A DNA stretch of 64,000 nucleotides, taken from NCBI GenBank assembly GCA_026413225.1, contig CM048554.1, positions 88,825,963-88,889,962 on the forward strand, given 5' to 3'. Below the pieces are notes generated by a model, which saw nothing but the letters and a program-made list of their open reading frames with translations, did no database searches and was not told where the DNA came from. Shown here in pieces: positions 1 to 12,003 of this stretch (position 1 is the first letter of the stretch; each line of letters starts with the position of its first letter). Source of the stretch: Otis tarda (lineage: Eukaryota; Chordata; Aves; Otidiformes; Otididae). The translations under genes were made by a program, and so were the position numbers.

Positions 1-275
1 CTGTTGTGATAGAACGAGGGGTAGAGGTTTTAAAATAGAGGGAGGTAGATTTAGATTAGATATTAGGAAAAATTTTTTACACTGAGGGTTGTAGAGCACT
101 GGAACAGATTGCCCAGAGAGGTGGTGGAGGCCCCATCCCTGAAAACATTCAAGGCCAGGTTGGATGAGGCTCTGCGCCACCTGAGCTAGTGGGGGGTGTC
201 CCTGCTCCTTGCAGGGGGGTTGGACTAGATGACCTTGGAAGGTCCCTCCCAACCCTAACCATTCTATGATTCTGT
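1..275 (+). mobile_element. CR1 LINE, 3' end (truncated by window start)
   Basis: This is the 3'-terminal part of a chicken-repeat-1 (CR1) non-LTR retrotransposon in sense orientation. Recognisable blocks are the 'ttagattagatattagga' segment, the 'gagcactggaacagattgcccagagaggtggtgga' region, 'aaggccaggttggatgaggctctg', the 'ttggactagatgacc' block, and the terminal attctatgattctg at 261-274 that marks CR1 3' ends. The 5' part lies outside the window. It shares the 'gtccctgctccttgcagg' block with the copies at 21169, 24382 and 52061, so these four probably belong to related subfamilies. It is non-coding here. The family call is from memory of the consensus. Confidence 0.93.
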
Positions 276-1308
276 AAATTATGTTGCAGAGAATACCACC
301 AAAGAGCATCTAATTGAGAGCAACAGCCATGCAAATGACCAGAACATCACACATCTGGATAAGCCAGCACCTCATCAAAGAAATAAGTGCATAGTGTGCT
401 GACTGATCTCTGATCTCACACCTGACACGCACCGTACCTTATCAGCTTACTTTTGAGAGACATGATTTGATGGCACTGTTGAAGAGAGATTATGTTGCCA
501 CTTAGTTAGACTAAAGGTAAAATTAGGTACCTAATTATACCTTCCTTCTGGAATAAAGTACAATTTACTTGCTTTGTGGTCAACAAAATAAATCCATAGA
601 TCTCTCTATCTAGACATTTCTTTTAAAAGACATCGGACTGTGCATAGTGCCTTATTGAGGCACTACATTTTTTCATTCTTTTCCTCAGTTCTGAAATACC
701 ATAAGAGGTGCAGTTGCTGGATACTACAGCAGAAGCAGTGTGTCACTCCTTTCTCTTTTGGGGAAGATACAGTTGTGCTTGGGTGTTGTTGGTGCTGGTC
801 AGTTGAAACAGATTCCCAAGACTGCAAAGGAATCTACTGGTATGAGAGCTGCAAAAACACAACAGCGCCTTAGACTGACATGACTTTCAGGAAGTCGGCC
901 TGGAGCAAATCCTGCTGTGACAGCAAGCTGTGTGTGTGAAAGCGTGAAATGGCGAGCTGCGCGTTGGAGTGCAGGTCTTTGAAAGGGTGGCAAATGCAAC
1001 CTTCTCTAATTCAGCCTTTTGCAACACCTTTCGACAAGGCTAAAAAGTTTTTAGGAGTTGCATCATATGTTCCAGTTTGGTGTGCCAAGGATTAATTTCT
1101 TCACGTATCTCTAGTTTTAGGATGTAATTAACATGCTGTAAATTGACACAGCAGCTTGCAGTGCCTTGTGTGCTTTAGGTTAACACGTGTGTCCCAACTG
1201 CCCACACATGTATGTGTTTACACAAATGTCTTTTCCATAGCAGTTCAAAACCACTTGATGCAGAAAAATATGTGCTACTCGGATTGCCTGATTAGTGTGA
1301 AGTTTGGT

Positions 1309-1352
1309 GTGGTAATTACTAGAGTGGAATTACTAGGTGTGGAATTTACTAG
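1309..1352. repeat. Three-unit minisatellite, 15-bp period
   Basis: Three imperfect copies of gtggaattactag start at 1309, 1324 and 1339. The first has an extra t after gtgg, and the third has an extra t in the aatt run. The spacing is exactly 15 bp each time. It lies in otherwise unique sequence. Confidence 0.85.
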
Positions 1353-1763
1353 AGTAAAAACCAAACATGGTGTTGACTAAGAAAATCCTAAATTCTCTGC
1401 GTTTTGTAGCCCAGTTTGCTTTGAATCAGTAATTGCAATGCAACATTAGTACTAAGTTCCATCCCTTGCTGTGGTTTGCATTCAAGATAGTGTTTAAGAC
1501 TATCAAAGGTAAATGACGCTGCTGTTTCTGTGCCTATCTGGGTGGGTACCACAAGAAGTAATGTCTGCAGTGGAAATAAACATAGTATAGGCTAATGAGG
1601 AAGGCTTGGCAAAAGGCAAAATAAAGCCAAGAAGTTTTGGGGCTTCTCATAGCTAGATGTAAAGAAGAAAAAAAAATAGTAACATTCTCAAGTTAACCTG
1701 AAAAAAAACCAACCCCAAAAAACCTTTCCTTTTTTTCCCACAAAGAACTACTTGGTCTAAACT

Positions 1764-1785
1764 AAAAAAAAAAAAAAAAAAAAAA
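1764..1785. repeat. Poly-A tract (A22)
   Basis: An uninterrupted run of 22 adenines. The preceding 100 bp is also A-rich. No retrogene or LINE body was recognised immediately upstream, so it is not claimed as a retroposon tail. Confidence 0.9.
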
Positions 1786-3304
1786 TTGTCTTCATATAAA
1801 ATAAAAAAATGTAAAGATTTATTTTCTACTGATTTTGCAGCTGCTTATAGTTTTCTTTCTAAAGCTGGGCAAGCTTCAGCATGCAACTGTTACGTTAGCA
1901 AAGAGAGAGCTTGCAGTGCACCTGTAAAGCTGGGGACTTTGGAGGAATCTCTTGCTTTTTCTCATTTATCTCTGTCACATTTCAAATCCAGCTTCATTCT
2001 TGTAAGAAATTAATACTTTTAAGAAGGAGTAGTTGAAACAATGCATCGTGATTTATAGATGGGTTTGTTTTTGTAAATCCTGAAAGGGAGAAATCACATT
2101 TAAAAAAAAAAAAAATCCTTGCTTTGGTTACCAGTAATTCCACCAGCAATTGAATGAAAGGAATCTAATTCTCTTTCCAATTGGTTATTTTGATTATATT
2201 TTGTGTCTTCCCAAACTTGGACAGAAGAAGAAAATGATTTATCAGAGTGATGTTCTCCTAGTAAATTTCTTTGTGCAGTGAAGACTTGAAAGCCCACAGC
2301 TCTACACCAACTTTCACATTGTACAGGAGAGGACTTGCCTTTCCCCAGCTCGCTCCTAGAAGTGCTGGGAAATTTGGCTGTTTAGATGATAGATCTGCTG
2401 AAGCCAAGTTCTCCCCAGCTTTCGTTACTACCTGTGTTCCTTTGCTTCTGTGGTAGTGTAGCACTGCCCAAAAGTACATTACCTGTAAGACCTTAGAGCT
2501 GCTGAAACAACTTCTGGAAACAATTTCTCTTTGAGATAGGAAATTCCTTGCCGATACATATGTTAAAGAATGACCTTGACCTCCTGTGGGGTGAGTGAGG
2601 TTAGGAGTCCTTCACAAACTGTCCTCTTCTCCACATCCAAATCTGGACCGTGTAGGGGTTAGTGGGTCAGATTGCAAAGTTCCATTCCATGTGCGCTTAT
2701 TCTTCAACCCAATTTGCAGGATTTTCGCTTGTCAGGATAACATAGTTCCACAACTTGCGCTTCTGTTGACTTAATTATTCCCATCACCACATAGTCCTGT
2801 GCAGCACAGTGCTGCCATGGTTGGCTGTGAGAGTATTCTGGATAAATTTTAGTTTCTGTATCCCTTGGAATTCAAGCATGACAGTGATAGTCACGATGGC
2901 TTTTACACAGACCCTAGATTTTTGCTTCCTATTTGATTAAATATTTGAAACTCATTTTGTCCAACAGTATCTGTTCAGTTAATCTGTAGTATTGTAGTAT
3001 TGTTTTAGTGACCTTCAAAGGACTCAGATTCCTCTAGTGACATTTTTATTTGAAATTGTTTGTTTTCCATAGTAAAGTATTTGAGACTTACCAGCCTAGT
3101 GGTGTGAAGTTCTGCTGCTATGAGCACAGGCTGGTGGTTCCTCAGTTTGCTTGGTCCAAAAATGCCAAGGAAGGGCAATTATATAAAACACGTTTTTGTG
3201 TTTTGATGCATACTCAAAACCAGACTTCTCATGGCACTTAAAACATGTTGGAAAACTTTCCCTATCTGAGAGAACCTGAAACAATTATTTATGACATGTT
3301 GTGG

Positions 3305-3408
3305 TGTCCTGGTTTCAGCAGGGATGGAGTTAATTTTTCTCTCAGTAGCTAGTGTGTTTTGAATCTGTGAGCAAGAAACTGTGTGGTAATTCAGGCTAAG
3401 CCATCAGA
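3305..3408 (+). mobile_element. Solo LTR with large internal deletion (ERV family of 27243)
   Basis: This is a 104-bp relic of an avian endogenous-retrovirus LTR. It begins with TGTCCTGG and continues through 'gggatggagttaattttt' and 'ctcagtagct', as the full LTR at 27243 does. It then jumps directly to the LTR's last ~40 bp (gcaagaaactgtgtgg, then taattcaggctaa). The ends are flanked by a perfect 5-bp direct repeat, tgtgg at 3300-3304 and 3409-3413, so both termini are original. About 520 bp of U3/R/U5 is missing compared with the 627-bp copy, including the TATA box. No viral gene is present. Confidence 0.88.
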
Positions 3409-6400
3409 TGTGGTTACTGGCTAGCATTGATTGGCTGTGGAGGGGATATTGGAGCAGCCAAGTCTGCTTACATGACCTGTGTGACATAGGGGAAACAGGC
3501 ATGCAGTGACATAATATTCAGCTATAATCCCAAGAGCCTGGAGTATAGAAAAAAGATAATTAAACATCAGAGTAACAGAAGGTAACTTTGCAGCTGGAGT
3601 CCAGCCAGGGTGTTTGCAACCTACCAGGAGGCCAACTTAAGGCAAGTAAATCCTACACTCTCAAGGCAGGGACATCTCTGGCTCCTCTCAGTCTTCTAGT
3701 AGTGAATATGCTGCCTTCCTCTCCAATTTCCTCTAAAAAATGCTTTTGCACTTCAAAGGAGCAGCCTCAGAGATGTAGGGGCAATATGCAACAGCTTGGT
3801 AGCATTCAGTCTGGAAAAGACAGCTGCTTTTTTATGGGTCTGTGGATTCAGTGGGGGCGAGTGTAAATATAGCAGGTAATGCTCTCTCGCGTCCCTGCTC
3901 GTCTAATGCCATCTGCTTTGTGTCCGTTCATTCACGCTGGTGCCAAAACGTATTTCTGGAACAGGTTATTTGTGCATCAACGGACTTAGTCCTTGACTGT
4001 TAGGTGAGAGCAGATATATAAACTGTGTGGTATGGGTAGGCAGGCGAACTCTTTACGTTTTAATGTTGGCATTTATAATCAGCCATTGCCAGTAGTTGCT
4101 AAGCCACAGAGTAATAGTAACAGCTGTAAGACGTCACTGTTTCTGACAGCGGTGCGGGAATGGGAAGCGCAGCATTCCGCCTCAGAGAAGGCAGTATTCC
4201 TTTAGCTCCTCTGCCCCTCATCAGCAGCTGTGGGAACACCAGCCATTGAGCAGAGCTCATCAGGAATCAGATATTTATAGAGCTGGGACCTAGATGTAAT
4301 GAAGATGCTTTAATCCTCCTACTCCTTGATCCGTCTTTATATTTTACAGGAGTGATAAATGCATTGGGCAGCATTATGGCCTTCTCTATGTGTTCATGCA
4401 CATTGTTGCTGTAGTTGTACCAGTGCATTATTAAATACAGGGTAGGATTTACATGTCCCTCAGTTACACTCACACAAACAAGTTTCTGTAACTTGGATTC
4501 TTTTTTCAAGGTAGAAGTGTATTCTATGTACAGGGCATCTTGACTGCACTATAATTGCAACCACGCAAGCAGTTGTACTAGCTGTAATTAGTAAGACTTG
4601 AACCATAACACTTAGCATTAGCCAGTACAACTCTTTATGTGAATTAGACTTTGGTCTGAGGCTTTGAGTATATGTTACCTTCCACATCCAGCTGTACATG
4701 CGCAAAAAAATGACTGTTCTCAGCTTTTCACTCGTTTCCACCAAAGCTTAGTCTTTCCTCTATGATCTCCCAGCAGAGCTGTTTGTGCAAACCCTCCCTT
4801 TCTTGTTTCTAGGATAAATCAATCCGATTAGCGCATACCATCTGATTTCACCAGACACTAGGCGGAAAGCTTGAAATGGCATTTTCTGGGGAGAGGGGAA
4901 CAGTAACTTGCGGCAGAGGGTTAGCATTGAGCCTGTGCAGTTAATGTCTTCGACCAGCACAGCTGGATGTAGGAGCAGAGATCTGCCCACAACTGTCTGT
5001 GACTTTTGGGGAAGATTATTCTCTTCCTGCGCACATGGATGGCATGGCATGGCATTGCTTGATTACCTGTCAGCCTTGGGTGGCAATGAATGCAGCTTTT
5101 GACATTGATTGTAGGCTGTAGCCTCATCAGTGCATAATCAACGTGTCCTCTGCTGTCATTCAATCATGCCTGACTTCACACTAGCGCATGTGCAGGATTA
5201 ATGCATGGGTATCTGCTTATGTACAGATTGTCTGCTCGCAGTAGGTATGATTGAAGATAGCTATAGAAGTTGTGTTCTTCTAAAACACAGTGTGGCGTTA
5301 TGAAATGTATGTGGTAGTGTTTAAAAATGAGTCTAATGTGCAAAGAAGGCAACAGTAAAATGTTTTCAGTGCATATAAGCTTGAGCATGGTGGTGGAGTT
5401 TTGTTCTTTGTTGTGCAATGGAAAAGCAAAACCAGAGCAGTCATATTTCAGGAAGCATTCGTAGGTGTAATGGGTTCATTTTCTTCTGCTGAAGCCGAAG
5501 CGTCTGTAACTACTTTCAGCCCACTGTTTTCCTTTGTAATTATGCAGGAGTAAGCAGAAGTACAATTCCCTTTCTAATACTGAAGATAAATTCTGTAGTG
5601 TATCTTCTGTCTACTTTTTGTATAGCTCTTGGTAGAGACGTAGATACTAGAAATTCTGTGTCCTCAGCTTTGAGAGACATACACAGAGATCTTTATTTGT
5701 GCACGATTCACTAAAGAGAATACAAACATAAGAACAGTTTAAAAGTTTGTGTTAGAGCATGGGAATGCACCTTTTGGCATACGGGTTGTTTTCCTGTTTT
5801 GTCGAAATAGGGATCTGGCTTCTTTTCTGGTTCTTGCAGCTGATTGAAAGATTGAGCTGCTTTTTCTTTGCTTAGCTGAGAAAATAATTTTCTCTTAGGG
5901 CTTCATTTCCTCTCTCTGTTGTCAGCTCCACAAGACAGATTGTATGCATTGGATTTGCAGATTGCATTTCTTTAAAATATATTCTTTAGCTGCCCGTAGT
6001 CACACTTTTGCTTCTCTTACAGCAGTCATTCACTCTGCCCGCTCCCCCAGTGTTACCGCATGAGTAGAAGAGATTTCTTTGCAACAGCTTCTGCCATCTG
6101 GAACCGCCTTCTTTTATCTCCCTAGTTCATTAGGTCTCCATAGCTTTTAAAGTATTTTCTGAAATTACAATTTCATTCTTTCACCTGTTACTCAGTGTTT
6201 GACTCTGTGACTGGATGTTCAGTTCAGTAGGAAATACCCTTACCCTGCTGTTTTCTGCGAGATTTGTATCGTACGAAGTCAGGAAAATGCTCGGAGGCAC
6301 AGATTGATGAAGCACTCTATAAAATAAAATGTTATTAGAAAGTTTCAGGAAGACTGAAACCTATAACCCCATAACTACCTTCTCTGTACTGACAAAAAAA

Positions 6401-6502
6401 AAAATTGCCAACCTCTTTTTTTTTGTAGCTTATAGTAAAAGAGTTTCCACGAGCACAGTGCTGCTGTTTCACTCGCCTGTGTGTGTGTCCGTACAGAATT
6501 GT
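3409..6502. other. Unassigned DNA; no gene seen
   Basis: Unique-looking sequence with short open frames only (up to 96 codons). None matches a family I recognise. Frames overlap on both strands around 4760-5163, as expected by chance. No transposon was recognised. Confidence 0.55.
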
Positions 6503-6626
6503 CACAGTGTCACAGAATGGCTGAGGCTGGAGGGCACCTCTGGGGACTGCCCCATCCAACCCCACCACTCAAGCAGAGTCAGCCGGAGCCGGGTGCCTCG
6601 GGCTCTCTCCAGTCGGGTTTGGAATA
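6503..6626 (-). mobile_element. CR1 LINE fragment
   Basis: This is an antisense CR1 3' end. It starts with 'cacagaatggctgaggctgg' and the 'agggcacctctggggactgcccc' block, followed by 'atccaacccc', a 'caagcagagtcagccggagc' block and 'cagtcgggtttggaata'. These match the reverse complement of the CR1 3' region, with several substitutions. It is embedded in a chance 140-codon plus-strand frame (6329-6751), which it partly explains. Confidence 0.8.
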
Positions 6627-9290
6627 GGCAAAAAACAGATGGAGATCGCACAGCTTATCTGAGCAACCTGTTGCTTGACCACATAAGTACACTCTCTCAG
6701 GATGCTTTTCTCAGTCATCAGTACCATTCCCGTAGTCTGGAGCATGCTTAACAGTTTGACATTTTGCCTTTTCCCATTTTCCTGGGAAAGCTAAAAGAGC
6801 AAAGCTTCTAGAATTGAAGGTTATAACCTGGATTTCTTACCTTGCCCTGGCTCTAAAAGCTTTTAACAAAGTTGTTACTTTATTGTTTACAGAAAAAGTT
6901 ATTTTGTAAGATATATCATTTGTATGTTGGTGGTGCTGTGCTGCTCCCTCTGTCTTGATGTCTCTTAAAATGCTGGAAAACGTGGAGTTTATGTTTGTTC
7001 ATTATCCAGTGGTCTTAGTAGCTTCTGGCACTGCGGAAACTAATGGGGTGGAGTGCTCAGATGCACTTGATACTCTAAGATAAAATAAGATTGTAATTTT
7101 CAGAAATAATTAAGAGAAAATGTAAAAACGTTGTCTCCAGTCACAGAAATAAGGATGCTAGAGTACAAAAATCAGTTCTTAACAGTGGATTAATATTAGC
7201 TATCCTGAGTACTTTAAGAAAGGGACAATGTGCTGAGGTAAGGTCAATAAAAAAATCTTTGAATAAACTGATTAGAGAACTGACTTTTTTTTTCTGAATT
7301 TAGTGATAAACCTTAGTTTGTAGATCAGATAGCTGTTTGACACATTATTTTTCTTTCGAAGTGCTCTAGTTGCAAATAATCCTCTCAAAGGAGTGAAAAA
7401 TTGTATTTCATGCATTAAAAAGTAGAGCAAGTAGTCAAATTAAACAAATATACCCACTCTAATGATACCTCAGAACTGTGTATCAAAGGAACCTGTAATC
7501 TCCAGTAGAAAACGATGCTTAAAATTTTGAATCTTGTGTACTGATATGGCTATTGCTTTTTTTTTTATTTTTCTTTTTCTTCCTTGCCATGCAAGGACAA
7601 AATTCTCACCTTGTTAAAGTCAATGTGAGTTTTGTCGTTGACTGAATTGGTGCCAGGATTTCATCCCTGGCCTGTGTTCCTTATGACTCTTCCGCATAGG
7701 TAAGATTTTACATCTGCTATTAATTATGCGTCTGTCTCTATTAATCTGAATGAAGAAATGATGAGGAAGGTGACAGGCATATTGATTTTGCTTTCATTGA
7801 GGGTGGGAGTGGATAAATTTCCCTACATGATGAGTAGTCTCTAGCTTTTACAACATTCCTTGGTTGAGCTGATGGAAGTGTTTTTGAGGTAGCAACTTAC
7901 TATTGGAAAATGCTGATTGAGCTCAATAAAATGCTCAGTGGGAATATGTCAGTGTGTTGAGATTTTCATGGGAAAGCAGGTAGACTTCCACCCTGGCCAG
8001 GTGGCTATTTGCTGGCCAGCTGTGCCAGATGTTTCTGAAAATATATGTTTTACATGAAAATTCTTGTTTCTGAATTTTAGTTCTGGTTTGAAAGAAGAAA
8101 AGAATGATTCAAAAATGTGGAAACTTTGGGGGGATCTCATTTGCTTTATCTGTACAAGCCCTTCCATGTAGTAACATTGCAGCTTTCTACTAGGTTACTG
8201 CTGTTAGTGTTGGAGTAGCAAGAGAGATATTTAGGAAGTGAGAACACTTGATTTTTTCCGTTCTTAACCAAGAATTGCTATTATCATGTCCCATTCATGC
8301 CTTGTAGTCATGTTATTTTAGACATGAATCCTTTGTGTGAATGATATTCTGAGAAGCCTCTTCGATATGTTAAAAGTTGCTTAATATTTTGCGTCCTCTA
8401 TAGCAGACATATAACTCTCTCTTAAACATTCTTTGGCCATTGGATCCAAAATAAATGTTTTTGCTCTTGTTTTTCCCTGTGTTCTGAACACTCAGTGATA
8501 TTTTATGCTTTAATTCAATTCTTCTGGTTGTTCATGCTTCATGCATTCATTGGTCAGAGTGTCAAGTAGAGGTTTTTTTTTTTTCTTCTGTGATGGCATA
8601 TGTCCATCTTCTTTTCTGTCCCTGGTGATCAGCAAAGTTTCCAATTGAATATCTGAAGCAATCTCCCTGACAGACAAGAATCTGGACATGTGATTGTTTC
8701 TCCAGTCAGCTAACTTAACTTTCTGAGTTAGTATCCTGGAGATTCTGAAGAAGGCTGGACAAAAACAAAACCATGCAGGGGAAACTGCTGCCTGCGTGTG
8801 ACTGAGAACAGATGAGTTGGGACACCAGAAATACTATAGCTCTCCTGTACTGATAGATTACCTTTCCTCTAAACAGCTGTTAGACGTGACAGTCCACTTA
8901 CTGCACTAAAAAGAAGAGGTACATCGTTTGCTTTCTTCTCATCATATACAAGTATTTGTCTTCTGCCCTAGGGTAGGGTTTTGATTCCTGGTCATTTTAA
9001 AATGTAAGGCATTTTTTCTTTATGACTTTGGACTTTTCATCAGGACTTTGGAGTCAGGACTTCGCTTACAGCAACAGCACTGTTTAAACAAGCTAATATT
9101 TGGGCAAAACAGGAAATGTATCAAAGATTTAATCCTAACATAGTTTGAAAATACTATCAAATAGCCTTTTAAGTTAGACAAGATTAACACCTTGTGCTTT
9201 GTTATTCTGGGAAAAAAAAAGGTTTTGATATGTAGTTCAGCAACAAGTGCAGTGCTTGAGTAAAAGGGTAAGCTTGGGAATTTTTAGGAG

Positions 9291-9320
9291 AAATATATTA
9301 AGTAGAAATATATTAAGTAG
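9291..9320. repeat. Perfect 15-bp tandem duplication
   Basis: Two identical adjacent copies of aaatatattaagtag, at 9291-9305 and 9306-9320. Identity suggests a recent slippage or duplication event. Confidence 0.95.
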
Positions 9321-9500
9321 AAAAGTGCAAAAGTAACACTGCTCTCAAATACAGCCTCTGCTCTCTCATTACGTTAGTGTGTTATTTTTTTAAGTGAAAA
9401 GATGATTATAATATGTAATTTCAGTTAATACAATGAAACATCTTTGTTTTACCTGCAGTATTGAGACTAATCACAGTATTGTTTTTACTTCCTTTTACAG

Positions 9501-9607
9501 GTTGCCTTTTTGAAGATGTGAAGAATGCAGATGCCTGTGTTGAAAAGTATTCTCAAATTCATTTTCAGCAGAAGTATACAGATAACTTCCAATGGTGTGA
9601 CTTTTAG
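9501..9607 (+). other. Candidate terminal exon (low confidence)
   Basis: A good acceptor ends at 9500: the tract tttttacttccttttacag, with a branch-like gactaat about 30 bases upstream. It is followed by a frame open from 9503 to a TAG at 9605-9607. The 34 encoded residues begin CLFEDVKNADACVEKY and end FQWCDF. There is no ATG; the frame would need to be spliced to an upstream exon. An AATAAA at 9633-9638 is followed at once by a GT-rich stretch (9641-9660), as at polyadenylation sites. I recognise no protein family. Chance co-occurrence of these signals remains the main alternative. Confidence 0.22.
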
Positions 9608-9632
9608 GAAAAAAAAAACACTGGCAATACAA

Positions 9633-9638
9633 AATAAA
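9633..9638 (+). promoter_or_regulatory. Possible polyadenylation signal AATAAA
   Basis: A canonical hexamer 26 bases after the stop of the candidate exon ending at 9607, with a GT-rich element just downstream (gggggtgtggtgtgtt). AT-rich DNA contains many AATAAA hexamers, so alone this is weak evidence. Confidence 0.25.
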
Positions 9639-11770
9639 ATGGGGGTGTGGTGTGTTATTTTTAGTATCTGGAGTTGTTTCAAATCCAAAGACACACAGAG
9701 TTAAATTTTTCATCCAGTAGATTCTTAGATGTCATTCTAAAAGTGACTTAAACTGTGTCACTCCTGTCACATCCAGCTGGAATGACTGCTAGGATATCTT
9801 CATTGCCAAAAAGAAATTACCTCTGTATCTTAGTACCTTTATCAGACAATGTTTGATAGTGACCTGTACGTCCTTAGGAAAATTCACAACTGATAGCAAA
9901 GAGAGGCTTAAAAAAATTTAATGTCATGGATACTAAGGTAAATTCTTTACTTTCTTTGTTCTGGTAAAGTTGGAGGTCCAACTTTAAAATATAAAATCTG
10001 GGTTTTGTCAAACTTGTATGTTTGTCCTGTATATTAAGGTTTACCTTTCTTCTTGAGAGAGAAGGAAGATAATTTCTGTATTCCTACACCTCATGTAGAA
10101 TTTTTTTAAATTGATAATGTTTTGGAGAATCAAGGTTTTATGTTTACTTGGAATAATTACTCCTTCCACTTCAAAAAAGAGCATGTGTGGGAAGGCTGGC
10201 CTTGCAGAAACTGCTGGAGGTGAAAAATACTTGCAGCAAGTCAATACAGCTATACTCTAAATTGTTGTTCTCTGTTGTGGATGTTCAGCAGCCTTCCATG
10301 GGAGTAAGAGCACATTTCCGTGGAACACAGAAGCTGTTACCATTTTTTATTTCAGAGTGAATTGCTCACTTAGTTGACAGCAATTTTTGCCTTTCCTTGT
10401 CCAGGGGAACAGGATGGTGTAAGTGCATAGACTAAGCAGCAGCAAAGGTGCCTCCTGGCATTTTTGCCTCAGTCCCTGCTCATTGGGATGGACCGCTCTT
10501 GAGAGAGAAGGAGGTGATCCTTTAATATCAATCATCTCTCTTGGATCCCTCATCCCTCCAGGGTCTTATCCCGTACCTGCCTCGCTTACCTTCAGTTCTC
10601 CTTAAATAACTGCTCTTGGCAAATCAGTCTGGTACTGGAATCGTTCATGTGACCTAATGTGACAGTTCTTGTGTTCTCAAAATGTATTAAAAAAAGGTAT
10701 CTAAACAGGAAAAAAAAAAAAAAGAGCAGCACCTGTGTAGGTAGGCTGGCTTTTTCTGTCTTTAAACTCTTAAAATCAAATGATGCTACCTTGTTGGAAA
10801 ACAGCTGTATTTTGGGAGATTGGATTCTGGGGAGAATATTCTTGTTAGAGGGCTTCTTTGAAAATTCCTGAACATCAAGGAAAGTTAACATGCCCTTTAC
10901 TCATGAAATTATCATCATGTAGGAAGTGACCGTGCAAAGTGTTGGACACTTTCTCTGGGTTTTACACACCCAAAGACAAGTAGCTGAGGCCTCCCAGCAC
11001 CCAGTCTGGATATCATCTCATTTTTCTGTTATTATTTGAGTATTCATTATTGAAAGAAGAACAGAAATATTCTGAGTTTTGTATTCAGGGACTAAATTAT
11101 CTAGCTTCAAGATATTTTGTCTATGCAGTAATGTTCAGTCATTTTTATGAATAAAATATATTTTCTAAATCAGTTTACTGTTTGTTCTGCTTAATTTCTG
11201 TGGCAGTTTCAGCTTCCCAGAATATGACTGAGCAATTTGCAGATGGGAGACATTCATCACACAGAAATACTCCAACTTTAACATATTTTCCAGCTTACTT
11301 AAGTGACTACTGTTACGGCTTTGCATGTGTGGAGCAATCTTAGGTCAGAGAATATTTATGCTTTTGAGGTTCAGTCTCTGTCATGTCCTGCCTCATTTGG
11401 TGCTGTGGCCCTAAAGAGTTAATTTGTTTCTGGTGACATACATAGTTCCAGAATGATGAGTGCAGACATTTCACCGGGAGTATTTTTTGGGGAGGAAAAA
11501 TAAAACAAACCCCTTCCAGATATGAAAGACACATAAACCCCATTTTGCCTGGTCTTGTCGCTTATCTGTGGGAGCTAATGACTCCAGTCATGCTACTTCG
11601 ATGTCAGTGCTGCAGCTGGCTCAGAAAGCAAATTGTGAGAGAGTGCCAAGCCCAGTGTGTACACTTAAAATATTAAACTTTTTAGGAGCTTGCCCTCTGC
11701 CTCTGTATGCTTAAAGCTTTTCCTTTCGTTTTCCTTTCCTTGCCTAAATCTTTTCTGCCCTATACATGAG

Positions 11771-12003
11771 TGAACTGGGTCTGGCTAGGGTGGAGTTAAC
11801 ATTCTCAATAGCAGCCTGTATGGTGCTGTGGTTTGGAGTTGTGGCTCCGGCAGTGCTGGTAGCACAGAGATGTTTTGACTATAGCTGAGCCTTCTCTCGT
11901 ATTTCCCACTCTGCCCCTAGAAAATAGTGGGAGGTGCGGGGGGATGGAGGCAAGAGTGAGCAGCTGGGTGGATACTCAGCTGCTGGTCAGGGTTGACCCA
12001 CCA
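11771..12003 (+). mobile_element. Endogenous-retrovirus LTR fragment, second type
   Basis: This resembles the 5' half of a bird ERV LTR: 'tgaactgggtctggctaggg', then 'tggagttaac', 'agcagcctgtatggtgctgtgg', 'gttttgactatagctgagc', and near the end 'ctgctggtcagggttgaccca'. The order matches the U3 of common avian LTRs related to the TGTCCTGG family but is clearly diverged from the copies at 27243 and 60860. The 3' half (TATA box, R, U5) is missing, and no target-site duplication could be paired. No viral coding sequence is present. Confidence 0.55.

Larger units (their letters stand above)
276..3304. other. Unassigned AT-rich DNA; no gene seen
   Basis: No gene or recognisable transposon is visible. 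Open frames are at most 77 codons and none resembles a known family. It contains a three-unit 15-bp minisatellite near 1309-1352 and an A22 tract at 1764-1785. The frame at 1786-2013 crosses an acceptor-like site (tttgcag ending 1840) and a donor-like gtaaga near 2002, but such pairs are common by chance. Confidence 0.6.
6627..11770. other. Unassigned AT-rich DNA
   Basis: No recognised gene or transposon. It contains a perfect 15-bp tandem duplication at 9291-9320 and a candidate terminal exon at 9501-9607, both listed separately. Other open frames are under 100 codons and unrecognised. Confidence 0.55.

Noticed and set aside
1764-1785. A22 as the tail of a processed pseudogene
   Set aside because: No cDNA-like sequence, target duplication or LINE body was recognised upstream.
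1786-2013. Possible exon with acceptor near 1840 and donor near 2002
   Set aside because: Signals are ordinary and the peptide is unrecognised; no supporting polyadenylation or neighbouring exon.
6329-6751. 140-codon plus-strand frame
   Set aside because: Contains an antisense CR1 fragment (6503-6626) and no recognisable domain.
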